Shown: positions 1-8,345 of the stretch, in pieces | Layout of the letters: each line of letters starts with the position of its first letter | How positions within the stretch are numbered: the first letter of the stretch is position 1 | Assembly: GCA_039908345.1 (NCBI GenBank) | Contig: JAMOBD010000022.1 | Span: forward strand, 1-40,004 | From: Magnetospirillum sp. WYHS-4 | Lineage (GTDB): Bacteria > Pseudomonadota > Alphaproteobacteria > Rhodospirillales > GLO-3 | Direction of reading: 5' to 3' | DNA: 40,004 nucleotides | Translations under genes and position numbers: made by a program | The notes under the pieces: model-generated | Database searches by the model: none | Told to the model about the DNA's origin: nothing | The model's input: only the letters and a program-made list of their open reading frames with translations

Positions 1-149
1 AGGCGGTGGACACCCTGGCCGGCTATTCCGATCCTGGGGACCACCCGCGTTGGACGGCCCGCGAGATCCGCCTGGAAGGCCCGACGGCCCTGGCGCGCAC
101 GCGGGCGACGATCCAGGGCCTGCAGGAAAGGGCGCCCGACCTGGTGTAG
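1..149 (+). pseudogene. Host gene, 5'-side fragment cut by the prophage
   Basis: The plus-strand frame starting at base 3 is open from the window edge and stops at the TAG at 147..149. That stop is supplied by the phage terminus (TGTAG from base 145), so host coding ends at 144. Forty-eight codons are visible, ending RAPDLV. If the prophage and one CCTGG copy are removed, the frame runs on as RAPDLADTYLRRLLG into the right flank at 39692. I do not recognise the protein. It is charged and probably soluble, with no membrane segment or signal peptide in view. The true start lies outside the window. The interruption is well supported; the function is unknown. Confidence 0.8.
140..144. repeat. Target-site duplication CCTGG, left copy
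   Basis: CCTGG directly abuts the phage terminus TGTAG and is repeated at 39687..39691 just outside the other terminus. Mu-family transposition makes 5-bp duplications. Confidence 0.9.
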
Positions 150-194
150 CGCGGCGCCGGCTTTTGGACTCTTTGGGATTTAGTTCTGGACTCG
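145..194. other. Phage right end with two transposase-site motifs
   Basis: The terminus TGTAG is followed after 12 bases by TTTTGGACTC (162..171) and then GTTCTGGACTCG (183..194). The latter is the exact reverse complement of a 12-mer near the other end. The spacing from terminus to first motif is identical at both ends. By analogy with Mu these are MuA sites R1 and R2; a third site was not seen. About 10 bp separates the last motif from the Dam-family stop codon. Confidence 0.85.
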
Positions 195-204
195 CCGAAC
201 GCGG

Positions 205-1005
205 TCATCGCGGCCCCACGATCAGCACCTCGCGGGCGGTCTGCGGCCGGTCGCCGCGAGCCACCGTGTAGGTGGTCTCGACGGCCTCGATCCGGAACCG
301 CTCGAAGGTCTCCCGGACGCCGGGGGTGTCGTTCAGGCTGAGGATGAACCGCCCCTTGATCCCGGCCAACTGTTCAGCCAGGGCGGCGAAGTCATCCCGA
401 CAGAACAAGCCCCGGCCGTAGTCGGCCTCGCAGCCCCAATAGGGCGGGTCCAAATAGAACAGGGTCTCCGCCCTGTCGTAGCGGGATATGAACCGGTCAT
501 AGGGCAGGCACTCGATCACCACGCCGGCCAGCCGCTCGTGGACGTCCTGGAGGTCCCGCTCCAGGGTGACCAGGTTGAACCGGGCGCCATTGCCGGGGGA
601 CACGCCGAAGTTCCGGCCCGAGACCTTACCGCCGAACGCCGTGCGCTGGAGGTACAGGAACCTTGCCGCTCGCTCCAGGTCGGTCAGCGTCTCGGGGCTG
701 GTGGCCACAAGCCGGTTGAAGTCGGTCCTGGTCGTGAGCTGGAACCTGAGCGTATCCATGAACTGCGGAAAGTGTCGTTGGAGGATGCGAAACAGGTTGG
801 CCACGTCGCGGTTGAGATCGTTGACCACCTCGGCCTCCGGTGCCTGCCGACGCCGGAAGAACACTCCGCCCATGCCCAGGAAGGGCTCGGCATAGGTGGA
901 ATGAGGAATGGCCTCGATGCGCGCCACGATGCGCCTGGCCAGGTTGCGCTTGCCGCCCAGCCACGCGGCGGGCGGCTTGGCGGAAGGAATGGACTCCTTG
1001 GTCAT
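205..1005 (-). CDS. Dam-family (D12 class) DNA adenine methyltransferase
   Basis: This 266-aa protein should transfer a methyl group from S-adenosylmethionine to the N6 position of adenine in DNA. The family signature is clear: the motif WLGGKRNLA (residues 15-23), SAM-binding AEPFLGMGGVF (39-49) and catalytic DPPY (186-189). Length is normal for the Dam/D12 family. The start at 1005 is preceded on the minus strand by GGTGA. It lies alone between the tail genes and the phage right end, where Mu carries its DNA-modification gene mom, so it probably protects phage DNA late in infection (inference). The recognition site, GATC or other, cannot be read from sequence. Confidence 0.9.
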   Translation of the reverse strand: MTKESIPSAKPPAAWLGGKRNLARRIVARIEAIPHSTYAEPFLGMGGVFFRRRQAPEAEVVNDLNRDVANLFRILQRHFPQFMDTLRFQLTTRTDFNRLVATSPETLTDLERAARFLYLQRTAFGGKVSGRNFGVSPGNGARFNLVTLERDLQDVHERLAGVVIECLPYDRFISRYDRAETLFYLDPPYWGCEADYGRGLFCRDDFAALAEQLAGIKGRFILSLNDTPGVRETFERFRIEAVETTYTVARGDRPQTAREVLIVGPR

Positions 1006-1143
1006 GTTTCACCATCATCGACCCGCCCCTCGAGGGGTGGCGGGATGGCCTGATCGAGGCCGGGTTTGGCCGTGCTGGGTCCATTCCAGCGGTTCGGGGT
1101 GGTTGCACACCCCGGCCCCCGCCGGCCTGGCGGGGGAAGCTCG
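1006..1143. other. Gap rich in inverted repeats between tail genes and methylase
   Basis: No convincing gene lies here. It holds a perfect palindrome CCCCTCGAGGGG (1026..1037), a dyad GGCCT-GATCG-AGGCC centred on a GATC (1047..1061), and a strong stem CCCCCGCC/GGCGGGGG with a 5-base loop (1116..1136). None is followed by a T-run, so a classical terminator is not shown. The region may end late transcription or control the methylase. Confidence 0.5.
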
Positions 1144-1515
1144 TCATGCCCAGAGGGCGTCGTTGGCCGGATCCAGGACGTCGCCACCGGCCACCCGGTC
1201 CTGGAGTGCCGCCGACCGGGCGAGGATCCTGGCCAGGTGGGCGCTCGCCCGGTCGAAGACGGCCCCGGCCTGGGCAGCCGAGGTGATCGTCACGGTGGTG
1301 CCGGACGCGGTCTTGAAGCTGATCGAGACCGCCTCCTGCCGCTCTTCCAACCGTTGGGCGGCCAGCAAGAGCCCCTGGATCCTCCCGACGCTTTCCGGGT
1401 CGCAGCGGAACATCACCCCGCCGCCGATGTCGATACCGGCCGCGATGCGACGCTCGGCTTCCGCCTTCACCCGCAGGACGGGGGAAAGCGGCTTCTTCAT
1501 CGTTCTCGCGCTCAT
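1144..1515 (-). CDS. DUF4376-type tail fibre assembly/accessory protein
   Basis: The 123-aa protein has the pattern typical of DUF4376, a domain common next to phage tail fibres: a basic helical start (KAEAERRIAAGIDIGGG), a central segment VSISFKTASGTTVTITSAA and a C-terminal helix. The start at 1515 follows AAGGAG and lies 3 bp after the fibre stop, so fibre and accessory protein are probably translated together. In related phages this position holds a fibre chaperone or assembly factor; the exact role is inferred from position. Confidence 0.7.
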   Translation of the reverse strand: MSARTMKKPLSPVLRVKAEAERRIAAGIDIGGGVMFRCDPESVGRIQGLLLAAQRLEERQEAVSISFKTASGTTVTITSAAQAGAVFDRASAHLARILARSAALQDRVAGGDVLDPANDALWA

Positions 1516-1518
1516 GGC

Positions 1519-3069
1519 TTATTGCTCCTTCCACTGCATGACCACGCCGTGGACCTGGATTTGCTTGCCGTTGGCGGTTTCGATCCGGTACTTCATCGCC
1601 GACCCCGACGGTTGGGCGGAAATGTCGATTGCGGCATCCTCGTAAAGGGTCGTGCCGTCGGCCAAGGTTTCGACGGCCGCCAGGGTCGCGGCCGTCCAGG
1701 TCGTGCCGCCGTCGCGGCCGACCTTGCCGACGAGATCGGTGTTGATCGTGATGCCGTCGATGGGCTTGGCCTGGATCGCCAGCCGAGCCGTGGCGGGTAC
1801 GGCATCAGCCGTGAAGGCGGACGAGACGAGGGTCATGTCCGATGGAGACGCGGCGGCGTAGGCCTTGGCCTCGCCGAGAGTGACCGACGATCCGCCGATA
1901 ACCTGCGTGATGGTAAGCCGCCAGTATTTGTAGGCCGTCGAATTCACGAACGTCCACTCGCGGGTCTCGGGAGCGGCCCAGTTCGACAAGCCGGACAGAT
2001 TGAGGAACGTCACTTCCTCCCCGGCGAACGCCCCGGTATTGCTGGCCTTGAGCGAGAACGCGCCAGGACCGTAGTTGCCGGACGCTGAAGAGTGCGACAG
2101 CGAGAACTTGGCGACAGCCTCGCCGGAGCCCGAGAACGTGTAAGTCCAGTATTGCGGCGGGGCGACGCCGGACCACCAAGTCGCCTGGTTGCCGTCGAGC
2201 AGGTTGCCGGGCGTTCCCGCCGGAGACGAAGCGGAGCCATTCCCCGTGGTGAACAGGTTGGCGCCGTATCCAGACATCGTGGCGCTGTAGTAGTCGCCAG
2301 TCGCGTCGTAGGTGGCGCCTGTCTTGGTGGCCACGTCGGTCTCGTCGGCAAACGGGTCAACAACGGTATTGTCCCATCGCGTCGTGTCGCCCATGAGGAT
2401 CGCAACGTAGAGCGCCATGAGTCGATCTGTTGCAGATGTGGGGACGGCGTCCTGCGTTGCCAGGGCGCCGAGCCCCAGGGTGGCGCGCAGCGCCGCCGCG
2501 TCCCCATCGTCCAGCAGCGTCCGGGCGAAGGCGGTCAGGTCGGCCAGCGCCGCCGTTCCCGACCCGGTGAAATAGGGCAGCTTGTCAGCCGCGCTGGTCA
2601 AGCCGGCCAGCGCCGCCAGCTGCGGGTTGTCGGCGTAGGAGCCGGCGGGGCCGCGCGCCCGTTCCCGCCAGGTGGTGCCATCGCGAACCAGCCACAGCCA
2701 CTTGTTGGTGGCGTCGAGGGCGAAGTCGGCGCCGCCTTCCAGCAGGATCTGCCCGAGCCCCCCGGCGCCGTGCTTGACCGTGGGGACACGCGACACGTCC
2801 ACCGACGACAGGTACAGGAACGAGCCGTTCGGCAGGTTGTCCTGCCCGATATGGGTCAGGTCGTCGGCGGCGGCGTCCGCCTCGGTATCCACCAAGTGTG
2901 CCGCCCTGGTCGGGGTCACCCCGCCGGAGGAAATGGTCAACTCTGAGGCCTCGGCGGCGCCCGGAAGCTGGCGGGCGGCGTCGAAGAATTGCAGCAGGGC
3001 GGCGACCCAGGGTCCGATCTCCTCGCCGATGCCGATGTCGATGTCGTTGCGGTCTGGAAAGCCGGTCAT
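1519..3069 (-). CDS. Tail fibre protein with discoidin-like domain
   Basis: This 516-aa protein is the last large structural gene before the right end and follows the J-like tip protein. The N-terminal half contains a fibre-type repeat segment ([20 protein letters not shown], then [17 protein letters not shown]) found in many tail fibres. Residues about 270-395 resemble an F5/8 type C (discoidin) galactose-binding fold: [20 protein letters not shown] and [11 protein letters not shown] mark its strands. Such domains bind sugars, so this is the likely receptor-contacting tip (inference). The C-terminus is beta-rich. It is followed at once by the DUF4376 gene. Confidence 0.8.
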   Translation of the reverse strand: MTGFPDRNDIDIGIGEEIGPWVAALLQFFDAARQLPGAAEASELTISSGGVTPTRAAHLVDTEADAAADDLTHIGQDNLPNGSFLYLSSVDVSRVPTVKHGAGGLGQILLEGGADFALDATNKWLWLVRDGTTWRERARGPAGSYADNPQLAALAGLTSAADKLPYFTGSGTAALADLTAFARTLLDDGDAAALRATLGLGALATQDAVPTSATDRLMALYVAILMGDTTRWDNTVVDPFADETDVATKTGATYDATGDYYSATMSGYGANLFTTGNGSASSPAGTPGNLLDGNQATWWSGVAPPQYWTYTFSGSGEAVAKFSLSHSSASGNYGPGAFSLKASNTGAFAGEEVTFLNLSGLSNWAAPETREWTFVNSTAYKYWRLTITQVIGGSSVTLGEAKAYAAASPSDMTLVSSAFTADAVPATARLAIQAKPIDGITINTDLVGKVGRDGGTTWTAATLAAVETLADGTTLYEDAAIDISAQPSGSAMKYRIETANGKQIQVHGVVMQWKEQ

Positions 3070-3079
3070 GGCGTAGCCC

Positions 3080-6000
3080 TCAGGTCAGGAGTGGAATGCC
3101 CTTGATCGTCGCGTCGATCAAGGCGCTGGCGGGAAGATTGGCGGCGTCGTAGCCCCGACACAGGGGCCCGGCCGGGTCCTTGTCGAGCAGATCGCAGCGG
3201 ATCGCCGTGCATCCCGGCGCCTGCTGGACGGCGAACTCGACGGTCAGGATCTCCATCCAGGCCCGCGTCGGCGCCAGGCGGGCGCCGACGGCGGGCAGGG
3301 CCACGTCGGGCAGGACCTCCTCGGTGGTCTCCACTTCGATGGAGGCGTCCAGCCCCCGGACGATACCCTGGACGGGACCGCCGGGCAGCGAGACGCGGAT
3401 CGCCAGCGGCACGCCGGGCGCGACCAGGAAGGGGCCGGCGTAGGGGATGAAGGCGCCCCCAGTGTACAGGGGCTGGGAAGGGTCGGTGTACAGGGGCTGG
3501 TGGGGGTTGGTGTAGAGCGGGCCGCCGCCGGACTGGGCGTATTCGACGCTGGCCCCCGGCGCGTCCGCGGCGATGGCCAGATACCCCTTGCGGACCGGGA
3601 TCAAGGTCGCCTCGTAGGCCAGGGCGTCCCAGGCGCCGTACAGGGTATCGGCCGGATCGATGTAGAGGGGCTGGTTCGGGTCGGCATACAGGATGCCGGA
3701 TGCCACGGCGCGGATTTCCCCATCCGCCACGGCGCCGCCCGTGATCGTCCCCGGCCAGCCCTCGGCCCCGAAGTCCCGTCCGTCGATCCAGTTGGCGGCT
3801 ACGCGCTCCCCCAGCCGCACGATGGCCGAGGCCGCCTTGAGGCTCTCGTTGCCGTCCACGTCGACGGCCTTGACCAGGACGGTATAGGTGCCGGCCGCGA
3901 AGGCGGAGGCCTCGAACGTGTCGGCGCCCTGGACGCCGGCATGGGCGGGCGTGGCCCCGGCCCAGCGCAGATCGACGCCTGGCCGCCAGCGGAACAGCCA
4001 TCCCGCGCTGTCGACGGCGGCCGGGCCGGTCACCCGGTAGCGGGTCCGCCCGTCGGGCAGGACCTCCACATACAGCCCATCCGGATCGGGTGGCGGGGAG
4101 GATTTGCCGACCACCTGGTGCTCGGGCACCTTGGCCCAGGTGGAGGCGATGCCGGACGCGGCGATGGCCTGCACCTCGATGGTGTAGAGGGCGCCCTGAT
4201 CGACGCCCTGGATCAGGATCTCGGATGCGTCTCCGGGAATGCCGGTGCGCACCGACCAATCCTGTTGGTCGATCCGCCGCCAGCGGGCCTTGAGTTCCGC
4301 AACGGCCGGCCCGGTGCCTTCGCGGGGCGCCAGACCGACCCGCAGGCCCAGCAGGAACCCGCCGCCGGCCAGGCGCACGGCTACCGTCTCGTCCGAAACG
4401 ATGGAGGCGATGGCGGGCGGCGCCGGCCGGCGCTGGGCCACCGGCGGCTTGGTCATGTAAAGCTGGCGCGCCGGGATCGGCCCGTCGACGGCCGCATGGA
4501 TGTCCTGGGCGGCGTCCTGGCACTGGATCACGGCCGACAGGTCGGGCCCCCGGTCGATGGAAGTGATTATGACCGGCATGCCCTCCAGCCCCGCTTCGCC
4601 GAACATCCAGAGGTCGCGGCGCTCGGGTTCGATGGATATGGGCACCGGCACCCGGAAGGCGAGCCGGTCGACGACGTCGGCTTCGGTCGCCACCAGCAGG
4701 GTGTCGGTGACCCGCTGCCCTTCCTTGGCGCGGCGGATGCGGAGGCCGTAGTCCTTGCCGGCTTCCATGGTCACCGTCGAGTCCAGGACCACGCCGGTCA
4801 CCCGCTGCACGCCCTCCACCGTCTCCTTGACCAGGGCCTTGATCCGGCCGTCCCCCAATCCCACCCGCATCACGGGATGGGAGAGCAGCACCAGGTCTCC
4901 CCGGTCGAAGTCCAGGTTCTCGATGGCCTGCGACACCGTGTAGGTGGCGGGGCGAAGCTTCGCTTCGGCAAAGCGGTAGCGGCCCAGGCGGTATGCCTGC
5001 TTGTAGCGGGTGCAGCCGAGGAATTCGATCACCTCGAAATCGGTGGCGGTCGCCTCATCGTAGCCGTCGTTATAGACCAGGACCTCGGTCACCCGGTATC
5101 CCGCCTCCTCGTCCTCGAACTTGACGCGCAGCGCATGGGGGACGTTGACGTAGGTCTCGCTTTCACGCCAGCCCCAGGTGTTGGTGGGCGTCAGCGTCCC
5201 CATCGGGCCGGCCTGGGGGATATCGCGGATCACGCCCCACTTGCCGTCCGGCAGGCCCCGCCGCGCGCGGCCGGCGGCGCAGATATCGTCCAGCACCTGG
5301 CGCACCGTCACGGCCTGCTCGTAGACCGCATCGAAGGTGTATCTGGGAGCGCCGTCCCCATCCATCTCCGCGCAGTCGGCCCGCCAGGCCATCAGGTTGG
5401 CGAGCGCCATGCGCGCCGCCGGGATCGGCTTGACCTTGCGCCGGCGCAGGAAGTCGATGAAGCCGTCGGCCGGATTGCGGCTCAAGCCCCAGGACCAGGT
5501 GCCGGTATCCTCGTCATGGACCTCGCACCACCGTTCGGCCAGGCAGTTGAGGGTGTCGACAGTGCCGTTGAATTCCGCGCCGGCCTGGATGCGGATCGCC
5601 GCTTTGGCGACGCCGGGGATGTTGATGGGATCGCGATAGGTGATGCTACGCAGCCCGGCCCAGTGACTTTCGTCGACCACGTCGTTGCTGCTGGCGTCGG
5701 CCGTGTTGCGCCGGACCCGGATGTCGTACTGGCCCCGCGCCGGGAACTTGATCCGCCCGTCGCGGCGGACCTCCCCGCCCGAGACGCTGTCGCTGACGGT
5801 GGCGTATCCGGCTGTCCCGAACCCGGCGTCGGCGGCATTCGCCCAGGCGAGCTTCTGCCAGGTGCCCGCCCCGGCCGGGGAAACCTCGACCTCGAATTCG
5901 ACGGTGACCGCGTCGCGGCTGTTGGTGCCGGTGAACTTCGTCAGGCCGCGCTGGAAGACCCAGTTGACGAAGGCCTCGTCGGCATTGGGCGCGGTGCGCC

Positions 6001-6973
6001 GCTGATGCCAGCCGGCCCCGCCCGACAGCTTCACCGTCAGGCTTTCCAGGTGGTGATCGTCGGCATAGAGGGTCAGCGGCTCGTCGGTCGCCCAGCCTTC
6101 CCGCACCTCGATCTCGATGTCCTTCAGGTCCTCGGCGGGCGTGTCGCCCACCTGCCAGGCGGATAGCTTGAGCGGCCCCTTGCCGGCGATCAGCAGCATG
6201 CGGACGTAGGTCTTGCCGTTGACCCTCTCCACGTAGGCTTCTCCCGCCACGTCGGGGAAGATGCGGCGGCGGCCGAAGACCTCCCGCACCGGCTCGTAGG
6301 GCCGGGCCCGGTTGGTGGTCCCGGTGATCGAATAGACCGGATCGTCCTTCGCCAGGGCCGGCATGCCGGCGGCGGCCTCCGAGATCCGGGGCGTCGGCGC
6401 CGGAACCAAGGCGTTGACGATGGCGTTGCCGACCATGGAGGTCGCGAAGCCGGCAGCCATGCCGAGGAGGTTCTTGCCTAAAATCGAAGGGCCGATCTCC
6501 AACCCGCCCACTAGACCGCCGACGTAGAAGGCCGCCACCATGACGGCAATCGAGGCCACCAGGCGCCCGACGCTTTTGCCGCCGCCCCCACCGCCGCCCT
6601 TGCCGGCGACCACCCCGGCCACCACCACCATGCCCGGCCGCGGCTTGACCTGTCCCCAGTAACGGAACGGCACGGCGCGGGCGGAGGCCGGATCGTCCGG
6701 CCGGGCGATCCAGACCGTCAGGCCCGGCACGTCCAGCAGGGCGGGGGCGGCCAACCGGATGATATCCAGCACCGTGCCGCCGGGCGGTACCACCAGGTCG
6801 ATGTCGGTGGGCGCCAGGGGCAGCGGCTTGGTCGCCGCCAGCACTTGGATGGACTCTTTATCTTGGCCCTCGCCGGGCGCGCGCCTCCGCGCGCCTGTGG
6901 GGCGGCACGGCCGCGGCCTCAATGGCCGCTCGATACCGGCCAACGGGTCGGATGGAGTATTGGCCGGAATCAC
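3080..6973 (-). CDS. Central tail-tip / host-specificity protein (lambda J-like, with I-like start)
   Basis: The 1297-aa product begins at a GTG (6973) that overlaps the K-like stop as GTGA and follows AGGGG. The first ~220 residues include a glycine run ([11 protein letters not shown], about residue 125) and a hydrophobic stretch ([14 protein letters not shown]), as in lambda I-like tail assembly proteins. The bulk matches J-type hub proteins, with several fibronectin-like beta segments. Near residues 1090-1165 are octapeptide repeats of the type PLYTDPSQ. It should form the tail hub that binds the host surface. Because the N-terminal ~45 residues are low complexity, a downstream start is possible. 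Confidence 0.85.
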   Translation of the reverse strand: MIPANTPSDPLAGIERPLRPRPCRPTGARRRAPGEGQDKESIQVLAATKPLPLAPTDIDLVVPPGGTVLDIIRLAAPALLDVPGLTVWIARPDDPASARAVPFRYWGQVKPRPGMVVVAGVVAGKGGGGGGGKSVGRLVASIAVMVAAFYVGGLVGGLEIGPSILGKNLLGMAAGFATSMVGNAIVNALVPAPTPRISEAAAGMPALAKDDPVYSITGTTNRARPYEPVREVFGRRRIFPDVAGEAYVERVNGKTYVRMLLIAGKGPLKLSAWQVGDTPAEDLKDIEIEVREGWATDEPLTLYADDHHLESLTVKLSGGAGWHQRRTAPNADEAFVNWVFQRGLTKFTGTNSRDAVTVEFEVEVSPAGAGTWQKLAWANAADAGFGTAGYATVSDSVSGGEVRRDGRIKFPARGQYDIRVRRNTADASSNDVVDESHWAGLRSITYRDPINIPGVAKAAIRIQAGAEFNGTVDTLNCLAERWCEVHDEDTGTWSWGLSRNPADGFIDFLRRRKVKPIPAARMALANLMAWRADCAEMDGDGAPRYTFDAVYEQAVTVRQVLDDICAAGRARRGLPDGKWGVIRDIPQAGPMGTLTPTNTWGWRESETYVNVPHALRVKFEDEEAGYRVTEVLVYNDGYDEATATDFEVIEFLGCTRYKQAYRLGRYRFAEAKLRPATYTVSQAIENLDFDRGDLVLLSHPVMRVGLGDGRIKALVKETVEGVQRVTGVVLDSTVTMEAGKDYGLRIRRAKEGQRVTDTLLVATEADVVDRLAFRVPVPISIEPERRDLWMFGEAGLEGMPVIITSIDRGPDLSAVIQCQDAAQDIHAAVDGPIPARQLYMTKPPVAQRRPAPPAIASIVSDETVAVRLAGGGFLLGLRVGLAPREGTGPAVAELKARWRRIDQQDWSVRTGIPGDASEILIQGVDQGALYTIEVQAIAASGIASTWAKVPEHQVVGKSSPPPDPDGLYVEVLPDGRTRYRVTGPAAVDSAGWLFRWRPGVDLRWAGATPAHAGVQGADTFEASAFAAGTYTVLVKAVDVDGNESLKAASAIVRLGERVAANWIDGRDFGAEGWPGTITGGAVADGEIRAVASGILYADPNQPLYIDPADTLYGAWDALAYEATLIPVRKGYLAIAADAPGASVEYAQSGGGPLYTNPHQPLYTDPSQPLYTGGAFIPYAGPFLVAPGVPLAIRVSLPGGPVQGIVRGLDASIEVETTEEVLPDVALPAVGARLAPTRAWMEILTVEFAVQQAPGCTAIRCDLLDKDPAGPLCRGYDAANLPASALIDATIKGIPLLT

Positions 6974-7488
6974 AGCCGCCCCTCCAGGTCGCGGTGCCGC
7001 CAGGCCCCGCCCTCGGCCAGACGGATCGCCCAGCGCTCGGCCCGCTGGCCGGCAAAGGCGTTGATCCGGCAGTCGACCCCGACCTCGGTATGGATGAACT
7101 GGCCGCCGCCGCAGGCCAGTCCGACATGACAAAGGTCTCCCATGATGGGCAGCAGCAGCACGTCCATCGGCCGGATCATCGGCGCCAGGCGGCGATGGAA
7201 ACCGGCCAGGCTTTCGCCCGGCATCCGTTCCGCCACCGGCCGGAAGGGCAGGTCCTGGCGCTCCCGGTGGATCAGGGCTGCCAGCAACTCCGTGTCCTTG
7301 GTGTCCGGATAGCCTTCGGTGAAGGCTGGCAAGGCGATCCCGGCCTGCTCCTGGTAGCCCAGCCGGATGATCCCCCAGCAGTCGCAGCCCGCGTCGCGGG
7401 TCCGGCCCTTTTCCAGGAAGGGAATTGCCGGTGCCACGTAGGAATAGGCCCAGGCTTCCGGTGCTCCGGTGCCGATGGCGCTGCTCAT
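6970..7488 (-). CDS. NlpC/P60-type tail-tip peptidase (lambda K-like)
   Basis: The 172-aa protein has the cysteine-peptidase layout of NlpC/P60: GCDCWGI with nucleophile Cys37, then CHVGLACGGG with His121, and a following HTEVG. Length fits tail-associated K homologues. It sits between the L-like and J-like proteins, its normal place in siphoviral tails, and overlaps both neighbours by 4 bases. It probably cleaves peptidoglycan peptides during DNA entry or acts in tip assembly. Confidence 0.85.
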   Translation of the reverse strand: MSSAIGTGAPEAWAYSYVAPAIPFLEKGRTRDAGCDCWGIIRLGYQEQAGIALPAFTEGYPDTKDTELLAALIHRERQDLPFRPVAERMPGESLAGFHRRLAPMIRPMDVLLLPIMGDLCHVGLACGGGQFIHTEVGVDCRINAFAGQRAERWAIRLAEGGAWRHRDLEGRL

Positions 7489-7976
7489 GCGAAGATCCCC
7501 GGCAGCTTGCCCGGCGACATGGTGTCATCCTGGGCCCGGTGATCGAGAATGTCCTCGATCCCGAATTCGGCGGCGATCTCCCCGTCCGACGATTCCCGTT
7601 CCTTCAGCACCAGCAGGATGGGGCCCCGTTCCACCGTGTTGGGGTCCTTCGACACCACCAGTTCCAGCATGGCCTCCGGCGCCGGGCGCAGGCCCCGCAC
7701 CGTCGCGGTGATCGTGCCGGCCGGGTCCCAGATCGTCACCGGGGTGCGGCCCTGGCCTTCCTCGTCGTCGGGCGGCAGGTCGATCTGGAAGGGATAGGCG
7801 GTGAATGTCACTTCCTGCCCGCCGACGATCCGCGCCATATCCTTGTTGTCGTTGACCACCCTTAAGGGTCCGCCCGCGATCCCCGGATGGTCGATGGTGA
7901 CGCACATCAGCCACGCCGCCTTGGCATGGGGGGCGTAGGCTTCATCGCGGGCGGGTTGGGTCAGGCGGTCGGCCAT
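7485..7976 (-). CDS. DUF1833-type minor tail protein (lambda L-like)
   Basis: This 163-aa protein has the beta-rich layout of DUF1833 minor tail proteins, with YPFQIDLPPDDEEGQG in its middle. Its place between the preceding distal-tail gene and the NlpC protein corresponds to lambda L. The start at 7976 overlaps the upstream stop as TGATG, indicating translational coupling. It should be part of the tail-tip complex. Confidence 0.7.
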   Translation of the reverse strand: MADRLTQPARDEAYAPHAKAAWLMCVTIDHPGIAGGPLRVVNDNKDMARIVGGQEVTFTAYPFQIDLPPDDEEGQGRTPVTIWDPAGTITATVRGLRPAPEAMLELVVSKDPNTVERGPILLVLKERESSDGEIAAEFGIEDILDHRAQDDTMSPGKLPGIFA

Positions 7977-8341
7977 CAGTAGGGCACCGTTTCCAGCTTC
8001 AGGGTAACCAGGTATCCGAGCCCCTGGCGCTTGCCTTCCGGGTCGGTCTCCGGGACGATCAGCACCTCCAGCGGCCCCAACTCTGCGTCCGGGTCGGGCC
8101 AGTCGAAGGACAACGGCCCGCCGCCGAGCGCATCGAAGAAGAAGTCCTGGAAGATCAGGTACTGGGCGGCGGTGAAGGCGTATGTCGCGGTGATCGCCTC
8201 CACCCGGCCGGTGAACTTGGCCCGCGTGATGCGCCGGCCGCGTCCGGTGGGCGAGGACAGGGTCTGGTTGACCACCTTGCGGGCAAATCCTTCCTGCAAG
8301 GGGCGCTGGGGCAGGCCGGGGGGCCAGGCGATGTTGGCCAT
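7976..8341 (-). CDS. Distal/minor tail protein (lambda M-like position)
   Basis: A 121-aa protein with a proline-rich start (WPPGLPQRP) and a beta-rich body (FTAAQYLIFQDFFFDALGGG, SFDWPDPDAE). It directly follows the tape measure and precedes the L-K-J set, which is the position of lambda M. Family assignment rests mainly on position and size. The 4-bp gap to the tape measure shows cotranscription. Confidence 0.6.
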   Translation of the reverse strand: MANIAWPPGLPQRPLQEGFARKVVNQTLSSPTGRGRRITRAKFTGRVEAITATYAFTAAQYLIFQDFFFDALGGGPLSFDWPDPDAELGPLEVLIVPETDPEGKRQGLGYLVTLKLETVPY

Positions 8342-8345
8342 GGTC

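Noticed and set aside
145-1143. Possible Gin-type invertase and invertible fibre segment as in Mu
   Set aside because: No serine recombinase gene or paired inverted crossover sites were seen; the fibre gene is single and complete.
626-1147. Minus-strand frame starting at ATG 1147, overlapping the DUF4376 stop as ATGA
   Set aside because: The frame soon runs deep into the methylase gene in another phase and is rich in Arg/Pro/Gly. The overlap appears to be chance.
3500-6166. Very long plus-strand open frame (888 aa) opposite the J-like gene
   Set aside because: It is the antisense shadow of a well-supported tail gene in GC-rich DNA, is low complexity, and has no plausible domain or ribosome site.
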